From Acidobacteriota bacterium (GTDB lineage Bacteria > Acidobacteriota > UBA6911), in assembly GCA_016929335.1 (NCBI GenBank), contig JAFGIY010000008.1, positions 1-53,099 of the forward strand: DNA of 53,099 nucleotides, in the 5' to 3' direction. Made by a program: the position numbers and the translations under genes. Below are positions 8,702-16,992 of this stretch, piece after piece. The notes under the pieces were generated by a model that was not told the DNA's origin, searched no databases, and saw only the letters and a program-made list of their open reading frames with translations. Every line of letters begins with the position of its first letter. The stretch's first letter is position 1.

Positions 8702-10180
8702 TTATCGCCTGGATAAAAAGCAGCGGAAAAAGAACGATTGAATAAAGCGGATTTCCTCGCGGCGAAGTTCTCCGGAAATCATAAATCCGCCGGCGGCCAG
8801 AACCGCGATAACGGCAATCTGTGCCAGAACAGCAATTCCATGAACAGGCCAGAAATACATAAGCAGGAAAACCGGGACTGAGAGAAACAAGGACCGCATC
8901 AGCGTGGATGCAGGAAAGGATATCTGCAAACGCCGCTTTACCGCGATCAGGCAGGCGAGTGCGCCGGAAGCCGTAACAAGAGCCGTTACAGCCGCCGCTC
9001 CCATCGATCCGAAAATGGGGATTGCGATAAAATGGCCTATGATTGCGGCAGGGAGGAGAGGCGCCGACAACTTTAATATCCAGGACGGATTCCCGCAAGC
9101 GATCAAGACGGCATTGAGCAGGTTAATCATTATCATGCCAAGGCCGGCGAATATCAGTACAGACATCAGCGGACCGGAGTCGGCAAAATGGCGGCCGAAA
9201 AGCAAAACGGTTAAATCATCTGAGGCAACAGCCGCCATGACCGCAAAGGGGAGAGTCGCCAATACGGCACGAATAGAATTGCGGGTGAACAGCCTGGCCG
9301 AAGTCAGATTGTTTTCCTGCAGTACTCTGGATAGGGTAGACAGCAGGAGAGGCGACAACGAGACGGAGAGAATGCCGGGCATTACAAAAGAAACGTTCTG
9401 AGCCGCGCCATAGATCCCTGCCTCCGCTGAAGACGCCCCGAGCATTTTCAACAGAAACAATCCCATCCCCATGTATCTCAGCCCGAGCGCAGACAGGAAG
9501 AGCGGAAGCGCGTAATCCCAAAGACCGGATGGTGTCGTCACTTTTTTGAACCACGACGGGCGGATGTAATAACGAGCAATGACGGCCTCGACCAGAGAGG
9601 CGCCGATATTCCCGAGTATTGCGCCGGTCAGCGAGAATCCCATCTCAACCAGCGCGATAATGAGAATAAGCCGCGCGAGCCAACGGCCTGCGCTCGTTTT
9701 CGCCCTTTCCGCATATTGACCTCTCCCTATAAGGAGGCTGCGATGGCAGTGCGCAATTGCGAACAGGGGAATGTCCAACGCAAATAGAGCCAAATACAAC
9801 GCCAGTTTCGGCTCGCCCAACAGCGCTGCACAAGGCTTTGCCAGAATCCAACAGGCCGCCAGCGCCGCCATTCCGGCATAAATATGCATTCTCAGAATCG
9901 CTGCTCCTGCGGGCCGCCAGTCCTTCTCATCACTCACAATCTTGACGGTTGCCCGTGAGAACAGGGAATTGATGATCAATTCAATCCACGAAATGACCGT
10001 GGAAGAAAGCACCAGAAGCCCATAATCCCCGGCCCCCAGCTTTCGGGTGAGAAATGCAGCCGTGATGATCCCCGTCAAGGGCAGCAGGATCTCGGCCATG
10101 AATACAAGAATGGTTCCTTCGAATAAATGATGCCCGTGGGAAAAGTCCGGCGATCGGGAGGAGATATGGGTATTCTGCAT
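8702..10180 (-). CDS. Oligosaccharide flippase-like membrane protein (MOP superfamily)
   Basis: The roughly 492-residue, highly hydrophobic protein has about 12-14 predicted membrane helices. It opens with the pattern of Wzx/RfbX flippases (FLTRKLGAGDYGLLVLSSTV). These proteins move lipid-linked glycans across the inner membrane. Residues such as SRATVKIVSDEKD after helix 2 and LLIGRGQYAERAKTS near helix 4 fit the polysaccharide-biosynthesis protein family. The ATG at 10180 is preferred over a TTG two codons upstream; the ribosome-binding site is weak. No glycosyltransferase genes are adjacent, which is unusual for a flippase, so the substrate is open. Confidence 0.82.
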   Translation of the reverse strand: MQNTHISSRSPDFSHGHHLFEGTILVFMAEILLPLTGIITAAFLTRKLGAGDYGLLVLSSTVISWIELIINSLFSRATVKIVSDEKDWRPAGAAILRMHIYAGMAALAACWILAKPCAALLGEPKLALYLALFALDIPLFAIAHCHRSLLIGRGQYAERAKTSAGRWLARLILIIALVEMGFSLTGAILGNIGASLVEAVIARYYIRPSWFKKVTTPSGLWDYALPLFLSALGLRYMGMGLFLLKMLGASSAEAGIYGAAQNVSFVMPGILSVSLSPLLLSTLSRVLQENNLTSARLFTRNSIRAVLATLPFAVMAAVASDDLTVLLFGRHFADSGPLMSVLIFAGLGMIMINLLNAVLIACGNPSWILKLSAPLLPAAIIGHFIAIPIFGSMGAAAVTALVTASGALACLIAVKRRLQISFPASTLMRSLFLSVPVFLLMYFWPVHGIAVLAQIAVIAVLAAGGFMISGELRREEIRFIQSFFFRCFLSRR

Positions 10181-10386
10181 TTGCAATTTCTAATATTTCG
10201 GAAACACCGGTGCGCCTGCTAAAAACGGATACCGATCCGCAACGATATCATTTGAAGCAGAAGTATTCTATCTCAACCTTTGGCGCCGGCTAACCCCACC
10301 GCCTATTGCCGTGCAACCCTGGTTAATCCAAGCCGCTTCGACATGCCGTTGACGTGGGAAGATATATGACTAAGGGAATATTTTTT

Positions 10387-10506
10387 TCGGGGTCGGGGTC
10401 GGTATCGGAATCGGGGTCGAACAGAAATGATATTAAGTGCGAACACAATTGGAAATGCTCCATAGCTGATAACCGACCCCGATACCGACTCCGACCCCGA
10501 CTCCGA
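10387..10506. repeat. Inverted pair of TCGGNN hexamer arrays
   Basis: The left arm (10387-10419) is a run of TCGGGG, TCGGGG, TCGGTA, TCGGAA and TCGGGG units. The right arm (10471-10506) is six NNCCGA units, the reverse complement of the same theme. The arms can fold into an imperfect stem of about 35 bp around a loop of about 50 bases. Frames through it yield alternating acidic or basic dipeptides with no coding character. Confidence 0.85.
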
Positions 10507-10665
10507 GATTTTAAAGAGCAGCCTTGCTTTGCGCAAACCGCGGGACAAGCAAAGCCATGCCTCAGGACGTGGTCGATTACATCCGGGAGAAGGGGATTTG
10601 TAGAGAAGAGGGACGCCACTCCCTCAATAATATGAAAAAAATCGCCAAATTCATGAAAAATTCAC

Positions 10666-10694
10666 TTGACTTGTTATGTGAATAGATTCACAAT
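10666..10694 (+). promoter_or_regulatory. Predicted sigma-70-type promoter of the rex-hyd locus
   Basis: TTGACT at 10666-10671 matches the -35 box in five of six positions. After a 17-base spacer, CACAAT at 10689-10694 is a moderate -10 box. The spacer and -10 are covered by the Rex operator. Distance to the rex ATG is 24 bases, with GAGGAA as ribosome-binding site. Confidence 0.55.
10676..10693. promoter_or_regulatory. Rex operator (ROP box)
   Basis: ATGTGAATAGATTCACAA contains a perfect TGTGAA-N4-TTCACA palindrome. It matches the established Rex consensus TTGTGAANNNNTTCACAA at all but the outer base. It sits across the promoter of rex itself, so Rex bound when NADH is low should shut off rex and the hydrogenase genes behind it. 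Confidence 0.85.
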
Positions 10695-10717
10695 GCGCAT
10701 CGCGTAACGAGGAATAT

Positions 10718-11407
10718 ATGGCTGAGGTTGTGCCGCATAGAACGATTGGGAGGTTGACGCTTTACTGGCGAATACTTCGAGATCTCGCAAGTGAAGGGAA
10801 AAGCAGTGTTTACTCCCATGACCTCGCTTCGAAAGCCCGCGTGACCGCCGCACAAGTCCGCCGCGATCTGATGGTATTGGGCTACTTTGGCACTCCCGCG
10901 CGCGGATACGACATCAACAAGCTCATCGAACATATCGAAGCTTTTGTTTTTCCCACCGAGGAACAGAGAGCCGTTATTGCGGGGGTCGGCAATATAGGAC
11001 GCGCCCTTCTCAAGTTTTTTGTCGGTCGCCGCCCCAACCTCAAAATCGTGGCTTCATTGGAAACCAATCCCGAAAAATTCGACCGCATGATCCAGGGATG
11101 CCCTTGTCATTCCATAGAGGATGCGCCGAAAGTCATTCGGGAACAAGGTATTACGGTCGGAATTATCGCGGTTCCCGATAAGGAAGCCCAGTATGTAGCG
11201 GATATATTTGTGGATGCCGGCATCCGCGGCATCCTGAATTTTGCGCGAACTGCCCTGCATGTACCTGCCGGTGTTTATGTCGAAGATATTGATCTTGCCA
11301 TGTCAATGGACAGAGTCGCGTTTTTTGCACGCCAGTCCCTAAAATCGGAGCGGCCCATGTCCGATAAGACGAATTCCGTAGAGCCTAGTAAGGAGAGCTA
11401 TTCATGA
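10718..11407 (+). CDS. rex: Redox-sensing transcriptional repressor Rex
   Basis: The 229-residue protein has the Rex winged-helix DNA-binding domain (residues about 8-85, with VTAAQVRRDLMVLGYFGTPARGY, given here only as the family marker region). A Rossmann NAD(H)-binding domain follows, with the loop GVGNIGRAL. Rex represses fermentation and hydrogenase genes and is released when NADH/NAD+ rises. The start ATG has GAGGAA 6 bases upstream. Its stop overlaps the hydC start as ATGA, so it is the first gene of the hydrogenase operon, and its own operator lies directly upstream. This implies autoregulation and NADH-dependent induction of hydrogen metabolism. Confidence 0.95.
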   Translation: MAEVVPHRTIGRLTLYWRILRDLASEGKSSVYSHDLASKARVTAAQVRRDLMVLGYFGTPARGYDINKLIEHIEAFVFPTEEQRAVIAGVGNIGRALLKFFVGRRPNLKIVASLETNPEKFDRMIQGCPCHSIEDAPKVIREQGITVGIIAVPDKEAQYVADIFVDAGIRGILNFARTALHVPAGVYVEDIDLAMSMDRVAFFARQSLKSERPMSDKTNSVEPSKESYS

Positions 11408-11877
11408 ATGATATGGAAGCGGTTTTAAAAAAGCATCCCCGTGCCGGGCGCGATGCGCTTATCCCGATCCTGCAGGAAGTCCAGGAGAGCCAGGGGTATC
11501 TGTCGCGTGAAGCTGTAACACGTATCAGCAAGCATCTTAATCTTCCGGCTGCCAAAATCTATGGGGTTGCCACGTTTTACAACCAGTTTCGTTTTCAGCC
11601 CAAGGGTAAGTATCACTTCACGGTCTGCCGCGGCACGGCATGTCATGTCAAAGGGTCCAACAGAGTGTTGGAGATGGCCCAGAAGATGCTGAAGCTGAAG
11701 CCCGGCCAGACCTCCAGGGACCGTCTTTTCAGTCTTGAAACCGTCGCTTGCATGGGGGCTTGCGGCTTATCTCCGGTGATGAATCTCAACGGCGAGTTCT
11801 ATGCCAAGGTCACGCCTCAGAAACTGGTCAAAATCATACAGGAATGTAGGGAAACGGAGTCCAAGAATGGGCACTAA
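11404..11877 (+). CDS. hydC: [FeFe] hydrogenase subunit HydC/HndA (NuoE-like, 2Fe-2S)
   Basis: The 157-residue protein is of the NuoE thioredoxin-like [2Fe-2S] family. Cysteines are in VCRGTACHVKG and, about 40 residues later, VACMGACGLSP, the usual four ligands. The N-terminal helical part (LIPILQEVQESQGYLS, YGVATFYNQF) is also typical. In trimeric hydrogenases this subunit passes electrons beside the NuoF-like subunit. A strong AAGGAG site precedes the ATG, which overlaps the rex stop. The 3' end overlaps the start of the fused hydB gene by 11 bases, so HydC and HydB are probably made in equal amounts. Confidence 0.93.
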   Translation: MNDMEAVLKKHPRAGRDALIPILQEVQESQGYLSREAVTRISKHLNLPAAKIYGVATFYNQFRFQPKGKYHFTVCRGTACHVKGSNRVLEMAQKMLKLKPGQTSRDRLFSLETVACMGACGLSPVMNLNGEFYAKVTPQKLVKIIQECRETESKNGH

Positions 11878-14800
11878 TATTTGCACTGATAAAATGAATC
11901 ATTCCGGCAAATGCTGGGTCGATTTCAGCGAGATTTCCGACAGTCTTCTGGCGGATCTCAAAGCGGAAACGATAGCAGCCGCGCGGTCCAAGGGGCCCGA
12001 GGCATTAGCTGCTTTGCTCGCCTCTCTTCGGCGCGATACCGTGGAGAAGCCGGTAATTTTTATCGGCGCGGGTACTTGTGGCCTGGGCGCCGGCGCCGGC
12101 AAGACCCTGGTTGCGGTCAGGGAATTCTTAGCTAAACACCAATTGAAAGCAGACGTGGTTGAAGTCGGCTGCAACGGCATGTGTTGCGATGAACCGATCG
12201 TTGACATCCGGATCCCGGGGCGGGCTCGTATAAGTTTCGGCGCCGTTACGGCGGACAAAGCACCGCCATTGCTTGATTCCGTATTGTTGCAGAACCGGAT
12301 TCCCTCCGAACTGGTCCTGGGTCAATACCGCACCGGCAGTGAGAAAACCTGGGACGGGGTTGCCTTCCTGGACGAGCACCCGTTTCTGTCGCGTCAGGTC
12401 AGAGTGGTCCTCGCATCCAGCGGCATCATCGATCCAAACAACATCTATGAATATATCGCCCGCGGCGGATACAGCTCGATTGCGAGGGTGCTTCGGACCA
12501 TGACACCTGATGCGGTATGCGACCTTGTGGAGAAAAGCGGGCTCCGGGGGCGCGGCGGCGGCGGATTCATCACGGGCAAAAAATGGAAGTTTGCGCGAAA
12601 TGCCGTATCCGATCAGAAATATCTGATCTGCAACGCGGACGAAGGCGATCCCGGAGCTTTCATGGACCGCGCGGTATGCGAGAGCGATCCGCACAGGCTG
12701 CTGGAGGGCATGCTGATTGCCGCATATGCGATTGGCGCCACCAAGGCATATATCTACATCCGCGCCGAATATCCGCTGGCGATCAAAAATCTTAATAACG
12801 CATTCGAGCAGGCGGCGGCCTGTGGATTAATCGGCTACAACATTCTGAACAGCGGAGTAGATCTCTCGATCAGGATGAAAATGGGCGCCGGGGCATTCGT
12901 CTGCGGCGAAGAAACGGCGCTGATTCATTCCATCGAGGGCAAGCGCGGAATGCCTCGTCCTCGACCGCCATTCCCGGCTGTTCAAGGTTTGTTTGGCAAG
13001 CCCACAATCATTAATAACGTGGAAACGCTGGCGAACCTGCCCGTTATCCTGGACCGCGGTGCGGAGTGGTATGCCGCGATGGGGACTCAGGGAAGCAAAG
13101 GGACAAAAGTATTCGCGCTTTCCGGAATGGTCCGTCGTACCGGTCTGGTGGAAATTCCTATGGGGACCTCTCTGCGGGAAGTGGTGTTCGATATCGGAGG
13201 CGGCATCCCCAACAACAAAAAGTGCAAAGCGGTTCAGATCGGCGGTCCTTCGGGCGGGTGCGTGCCCGAAGCGCACATGGACCTTCCGACCGACTATGAG
13301 AAGCTGAAAGAGTTCGGCACCATCATGGGATCCGGAGGGCTGGTCGTTGTTGATGAGTCCACCTGCATGGTGGATTTTGCCAAATACTTCATGGAATTCA
13401 TCCAGAACGAGAGCTGCGGTAAGTGCATTCCCTGCCGTGAAGGGACGAAGCGCATGCTCGAAATCCTTGAAGCCATCACGCGCCCGCGGCACAAGGAAGG
13501 CGATCTGGACGCCCTGCTGAGAGTGCAGGGGATTATGTATTTGAAAAAGCTGGCAGAGACCATCCGCGCAACCAGTCTGTGCGGTCTGGGTCAATCCGCG
13601 CCGAATCCGGTGCTGAGCACTCTCCAGTGGTTCCGGGATGAGTATGAAGCCCACGTTTTTGAGCGCCGCTGTCCTGCCGGTTCATGCAAAGAACTGGTGG
13701 GCGCTCCCTGTCAGAACGGTTGCCCGATTGGAACGGAAGCCTGGCGTTATGTCGCCCACATTGCCCGCGGCGAATACGAGGAAGCCTACAAGGTTATTCG
13801 CGAAGTCAATCCGTTCCCTTCTGCGTGCGCCCGTGTCTGCCACCATCCGTGCGAGCAGGTGTGTCGCGCGGGAGCGACGGGCGGCGAGCCTATTGCCATC
13901 CGGTCCCTGAAGCGCTTTGTGGTGGATACGGTTACTCCGCCTGCGCCGATGCCGGTGTTGCCGGCCCGCGCGGATGCGGTTCGTATTGCCGTAATCGGAG
14001 CCGGTCCGGCGGGATTAGCGGCAGCCAACTCGCTTTCCGTCATGGGGCATAGGGTAACCGTTTTCGAGCGCGAGGCGCAGGCCGGCGGCATGCTGACGGC
14101 CGGAATCCCCGAATATCGGCTGCCGAGGAAAGGCCTCAAGCGGGAGATCGAGGCCTTGATGAATCCGAACATTCAGATGAATTTCGGCCGGGCGCTGGGC
14201 CGTGACTTCACGATCGACAAGCTGCTTGCGGACGGTTTTAAAGCCGTCTTCATCGCGACGGGATCTCACGCCAGCAAAAAACTCGATCTGCCGGGCGAGG
14301 ATGTTTCCGGAATCATTCCCGGGATCAAGTTCCTGAAAGCCCATAACCTGGAAGGCAAAGCAACGGCGCGCGGGCACGTTGGCGTTGTCGGCGGAGGCAA
14401 TTCCGCGATGGATGCCGCACGCGTGGCCATTCGCCAGCCCGAAGTCGAAAGCGTCACGGTTTTTTATCGCCGCACCCGGGGAGAAATGCCGGCCTACAAA
14501 GAAGAGGTTGATGCCGGATTGGCAGAGGGCATCAAACTGGAAGAATTGATTACGCCCGTCGCAGTGCACAGCAAGGGCGGCAAATTAACCGGCCTGCGAT
14601 GCCTCCGCAATGAATTGGGTGCTCCGGATTCTTCCGGACGCCGCAGACCCGTGCCGATCAAGGGCTCGGAGTTTGATGTTGCGCTGGACACGCTGATCGT
14701 GGCGATCAGCGAGGAGCCGGAATCTGCCGGTCTTGAAGAGCTTGGCCGGACTTCCTGGGGGACGGTTAACGTTAACCCGGAATCCTTTATCACCAGCCGC

Positions 14801-15139
14801 GATGGTGTGTTTGCTGCCGGCGATGTCGTGACCGGCCCGAGCACGGTGATTGCAGCCATTGCGGCAGGCAAACAGGCTGCAACGATGATAGACCGCTACG
14901 TATCCGGCAAACTGATGAAATTGCTGCCCAAGGTAAAACTTCCTTCGATCTATGTGGAGCCTTTCATGGAAGTAGACGAGGAAACCGGAGAAACGTATCG
15001 ATTGGAACTCCCACTGCTGCCTGAGCCGCAGCGAAGGAAATGCTTCGCAGAAGTGGAGCTTTGTCCGACCGAGGAACAGGCGCTGACGGAAGCGCGGCGC
15101 TGTGCGCGCTGCGATCTGGAATTCACACAGCCGCAATGA
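11867..15139 (+). CDS. hydB: HydB (NuoF-like) fused to a GltD/NfnB-like NADPH module
   Basis: The 1090-residue protein joins two complete enzymes. Residues 1 to about 600 are NuoF/HydB-like: an N-terminal thioredoxin-like region (GTCGLGAGAG, GCNGMC), the FMN/NADH site (GRGGGGF near 227, NADEGDPGAF near 256) and a [4Fe-4S] site (CGKCIPC near 517, then TSLCGLG near 568). From about 600 to the end is a glutamate-synthase-small-subunit/NfnB-like unit: a cysteine-rich double [4Fe-4S] region (ACARVCHHPCEQVC), FAD motif GAGPAGLAAA (near 710), NADP motif VVGGGNSAMDAA (near 840) with FYRRTRGEMPA suited to the NADPH phosphate, and the terminal RRCARCD. I start it at the ATG at 11867, inside the end of hydC, with GGAG upstream. 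It predicts a hydrogenase exchanging electrons with both NADH and NADPH. Confidence 0.92.
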   Translation: MGTNICTDKMNHSGKCWVDFSEISDSLLADLKAETIAAARSKGPEALAALLASLRRDTVEKPVIFIGAGTCGLGAGAGKTLVAVREFLAKHQLKADVVEVGCNGMCCDEPIVDIRIPGRARISFGAVTADKAPPLLDSVLLQNRIPSELVLGQYRTGSEKTWDGVAFLDEHPFLSRQVRVVLASSGIIDPNNIYEYIARGGYSSIARVLRTMTPDAVCDLVEKSGLRGRGGGGFITGKKWKFARNAVSDQKYLICNADEGDPGAFMDRAVCESDPHRLLEGMLIAAYAIGATKAYIYIRAEYPLAIKNLNNAFEQAAACGLIGYNILNSGVDLSIRMKMGAGAFVCGEETALIHSIEGKRGMPRPRPPFPAVQGLFGKPTIINNVETLANLPVILDRGAEWYAAMGTQGSKGTKVFALSGMVRRTGLVEIPMGTSLREVVFDIGGGIPNNKKCKAVQIGGPSGGCVPEAHMDLPTDYEKLKEFGTIMGSGGLVVVDESTCMVDFAKYFMEFIQNESCGKCIPCREGTKRMLEILEAITRPRHKEGDLDALLRVQGIMYLKKLAETIRATSLCGLGQSAPNPVLSTLQWFRDEYEAHVFERRCPAGSCKELVGAPCQNGCPIGTEAWRYVAHIARGEYEEAYKVIREVNPFPSACARVCHHPCEQVCRAGATGGEPIAIRSLKRFVVDTVTPPAPMPVLPARADAVRIAVIGAGPAGLAAANSLSVMGHRVTVFEREAQAGGMLTAGIPEYRLPRKGLKREIEALMNPNIQMNFGRALGRDFTIDKLLADGFKAVFIATGSHASKKLDLPGEDVSGIIPGIKFLKAHNLEGKATARGHVGVVGGGNSAMDAARVAIRQPEVESVTVFYRRTRGEMPAYKEEVDAGLAEGIKLEELITPVAVHSKGGKLTGLRCLRNELGAPDSSGRRRPVPIKGSEFDVALDTLIVAISEEPESAGLEELGRTSWGTVNVNPESFITSRDGVFAAGDVVTGPSTVIAAIAAGKQAATMIDRYVSGKLMKLLPKVKLPSIYVEPFMEVDEETGETYRLELPLLPEPQRRKCFAEVELCPTEEQALTEARRCARCDLEFTQPQ

Positions 15140-15169
15140 CGGTTTGGATGCATGGATTGAGGTGAACAG

Positions 15170-16885
15170 ATGATTGAAATGCAAGTGGATGGCAGGACCA
15201 TTGAAGCCAAAGAGGGCGAAACGATTCTTTCGGCGCTGAAACGCCAGGGGATTCATGTCCCGACGCTGTGTTATATGGAAGGATTGTTGCCCAGCGGCGC
15301 ATGCCGCATGTGCATTGTGGAATTGGAAGGAGCGCCCAATTTTGTGCCTGCGTGCTCCTACCCGGTGGCGGCAGGCATGAAGATCCAGACCAGTTCGCCG
15401 CGAGTGTTGGACGCCCGTCGGACCATAGTCGAACTGCTTTTGAGCAATCATCCGGACGACTGTCTGTATTGCACAAGGAGCGGCAAATGTGACCTGCAGA
15501 CCCTGGCGCAGAATATGGGCATTCGCCAGCGCCTGTATCGCGGAAAGCGAATTGAGCAGGAAAAGGATGTCTCCGGGCCGATCGTCCGGGATCCCGAGAA
15601 ATGCATTCTTTGCGGACGGTGCGTGCGCGTTTGCGAAGAGATTCAGGGCGTAAGCGCGATTGATTTCGTGAATCGCGGTTCCAGGGCGTACATCGGTACT
15701 GCATTTGATCAGGGCTTGAACGTTTCAGCCTGTGTCAATTGCGGCCAGTGCATTGTCAGCTGCCCAACCGGAGCACTTTCGGAAAGATCCTATATCGATG
15801 AAGTCGTTGCGGCGCTTGCGGATCCGAAAAAAATCGTGGTCGTCCAGCATGCTCCTTCCATTTCCGTAAGCCTGGCGGAAGAATTCGGAATCGAGCCCGG
15901 GCAGGATGTCGACGGCAGAATGGTTGCGGCGCTCCGGCGGATCGGGTTCGACCGCGTTTTTGATACATCGTTCAGCGCCGACCTGACGATCATGGAGGAA
16001 GCTTCGGAACTGGCTCAGCGGATCAAGGAGGGCGGCACGCTGCCCATGTTTACCAGCTGTTCGCCGGGCTGGATCAAATTCATGGAACAGTTCTACCCCG
16101 AATTCATTCCGAATGTATCCACATGCAAAAGCCCGCAACAGATGATGGGAGCGGTAATCAAAACCTATTTTGCTCAGAGGGAAGGGATGGATCCGGCTCA
16201 AATCGTCAGCGTATCCATCATGCCTTGCACGGCAAAGAAATTTGAAAGCAGCCGTCCGGAAATGGCGCCGGGCCATATCCCGGATGTGGATTATGTTTTG
16301 ACGACCCGGGAGCTTGGGAAGCTGCTGCATATGTTCGGCATCGATCTGATGGCAATGACTCCGCAAACGGCGGATACGCCCTTTGGCGAACGGTCCACCG
16401 CCGGCAAGATTTTCGGGGCGAGCGGGGGCGTCATGGAAGCCGCCGTGCGCACCGCCCATTTTCTTCTGACCGGCCATGATGCGGCCAAGCTGGAGGTCCA
16501 GCCTGTTCGCGGCATGAAAGGCATTAAGGAGGTCCGAACAAAAATCGGCGATCTGGAACTCGGAGCGGCCGTGGTAAGCGGGCTGGGCAACGCACGCAAA
16601 CTGCTGGACGAGATACGGGCCGGAAGGAAAGACCTTCATTTTATCGAGATCATGACCTGTCCCGGCGGCTGCATCAATGGCGGCGGCCAGCCGATAGGCG
16701 CCGATATTAATGCGGCACGCGCGCGGATGCAGGCCCTGTACAAAATCGATCAAAACGAAGATGTTCGCGTCAGTCACAGGAATCCCTATATTACCCGGTT
16801 GTATGAGGAGTTTCTTGGAAAGCCGCTCGGTGAGAAAAGTCATAAGCTTCTCCACACGCATTACAACTCCAGGGATGTCTTATAG
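15170..16885 (+). CDS. hydA: [FeFe] hydrogenase catalytic subunit HydA/HndD
   Basis: The 571-residue catalytic subunit has, in order: a plant-type [2Fe-2S] domain (C34, C45, C48, C62), the His-ligated cluster region (H94, C98, C101, C107), two [4Fe-4S] clusters (C145-C155 and C188-C198) and the H-cluster domain. H-cluster motifs are L1 TSCSPGW (C297), L2 MPCTAKKFE (C353) and L3 TCPGGCINGGGQP (C497, C501). A small-subunit-like tail follows (SHRNPYITRLYEEFLG). It makes or consumes H2 in the cytoplasm together with HydB and HydC. The residue after the first L1 cysteine, normally a proton-relay cysteine, is Ser298 here. GAGGTG precedes the ATG. Confidence 0.97.
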   Translation: MIEMQVDGRTIEAKEGETILSALKRQGIHVPTLCYMEGLLPSGACRMCIVELEGAPNFVPACSYPVAAGMKIQTSSPRVLDARRTIVELLLSNHPDDCLYCTRSGKCDLQTLAQNMGIRQRLYRGKRIEQEKDVSGPIVRDPEKCILCGRCVRVCEEIQGVSAIDFVNRGSRAYIGTAFDQGLNVSACVNCGQCIVSCPTGALSERSYIDEVVAALADPKKIVVVQHAPSISVSLAEEFGIEPGQDVDGRMVAALRRIGFDRVFDTSFSADLTIMEEASELAQRIKEGGTLPMFTSCSPGWIKFMEQFYPEFIPNVSTCKSPQQMMGAVIKTYFAQREGMDPAQIVSVSIMPCTAKKFESSRPEMAPGHIPDVDYVLTTRELGKLLHMFGIDLMAMTPQTADTPFGERSTAGKIFGASGGVMEAAVRTAHFLLTGHDAAKLEVQPVRGMKGIKEVRTKIGDLELGAAVVSGLGNARKLLDEIRAGRKDLHFIEIMTCPGGCINGGGQPIGADINAARARMQALYKIDQNEDVRVSHRNPYITRLYEEFLGKPLGEKSHKLLHTHYNSRDVL

Positions 16886-16888
16886 AAG

Positions 16889-16973
16889 GTTTCCCGTTTC
16901 AGGTTCCTCGTTTCCCGTTGAAGCTCAGGGATCCTGGCGGGAAACGGGAAGCCCGAAACGGGAAACGGGAATT
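16889..16973. repeat. Inverted pair of GTTTCCC / GGGAAAC heptamer arrays
   Basis: The left arm (16889-16916) reads GTTTCCC, GTTTCAG, GTTCCTC, GTTTCCC. The right arm (16939-16973) reads GGGAAAC, GGGAAGC, CCGAAAC, GGGAAAC, GGGAATT. The arms can pair over about 28 bp with a loop of about 20 bases. It begins 4 bases after the hydA stop and ends 20 bases before the next start, so it could attenuate or process the transcript between the enzyme genes and the signalling genes. Confidence 0.85.
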
Positions 16974-16992
16974 CAAAACGGAGATTACGAGA

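Larger units (their letters stand above)
10181..10717. other. Intergenic region with hexamer hairpin and Rex-controlled promoter
   Basis: These 537 bases separate the divergent flippase and rex genes. The left 200 bases show nothing I can name. The middle holds the TCGGNN hexamer inverted repeat at 10387-10506. The last 60 bases hold a promoter and Rex operator. A 42-codon frame (10557-10685) begins MPQDVVDYIREKGI but runs into the operator and lacks a ribosome-binding site, so it is not called as a gene. Confidence 0.6.

Noticed and set aside
10323..10635. Open frames on both strands through the hexamer repeats
   Set aside because: They consist of repeated dipeptides created by TCGGNN units and have no start signals.
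10557..10685. 42-residue frame beginning MPQDVVDYIREKGI
   Set aside because: No ribosome-binding site, and it runs through the promoter and Rex operator.
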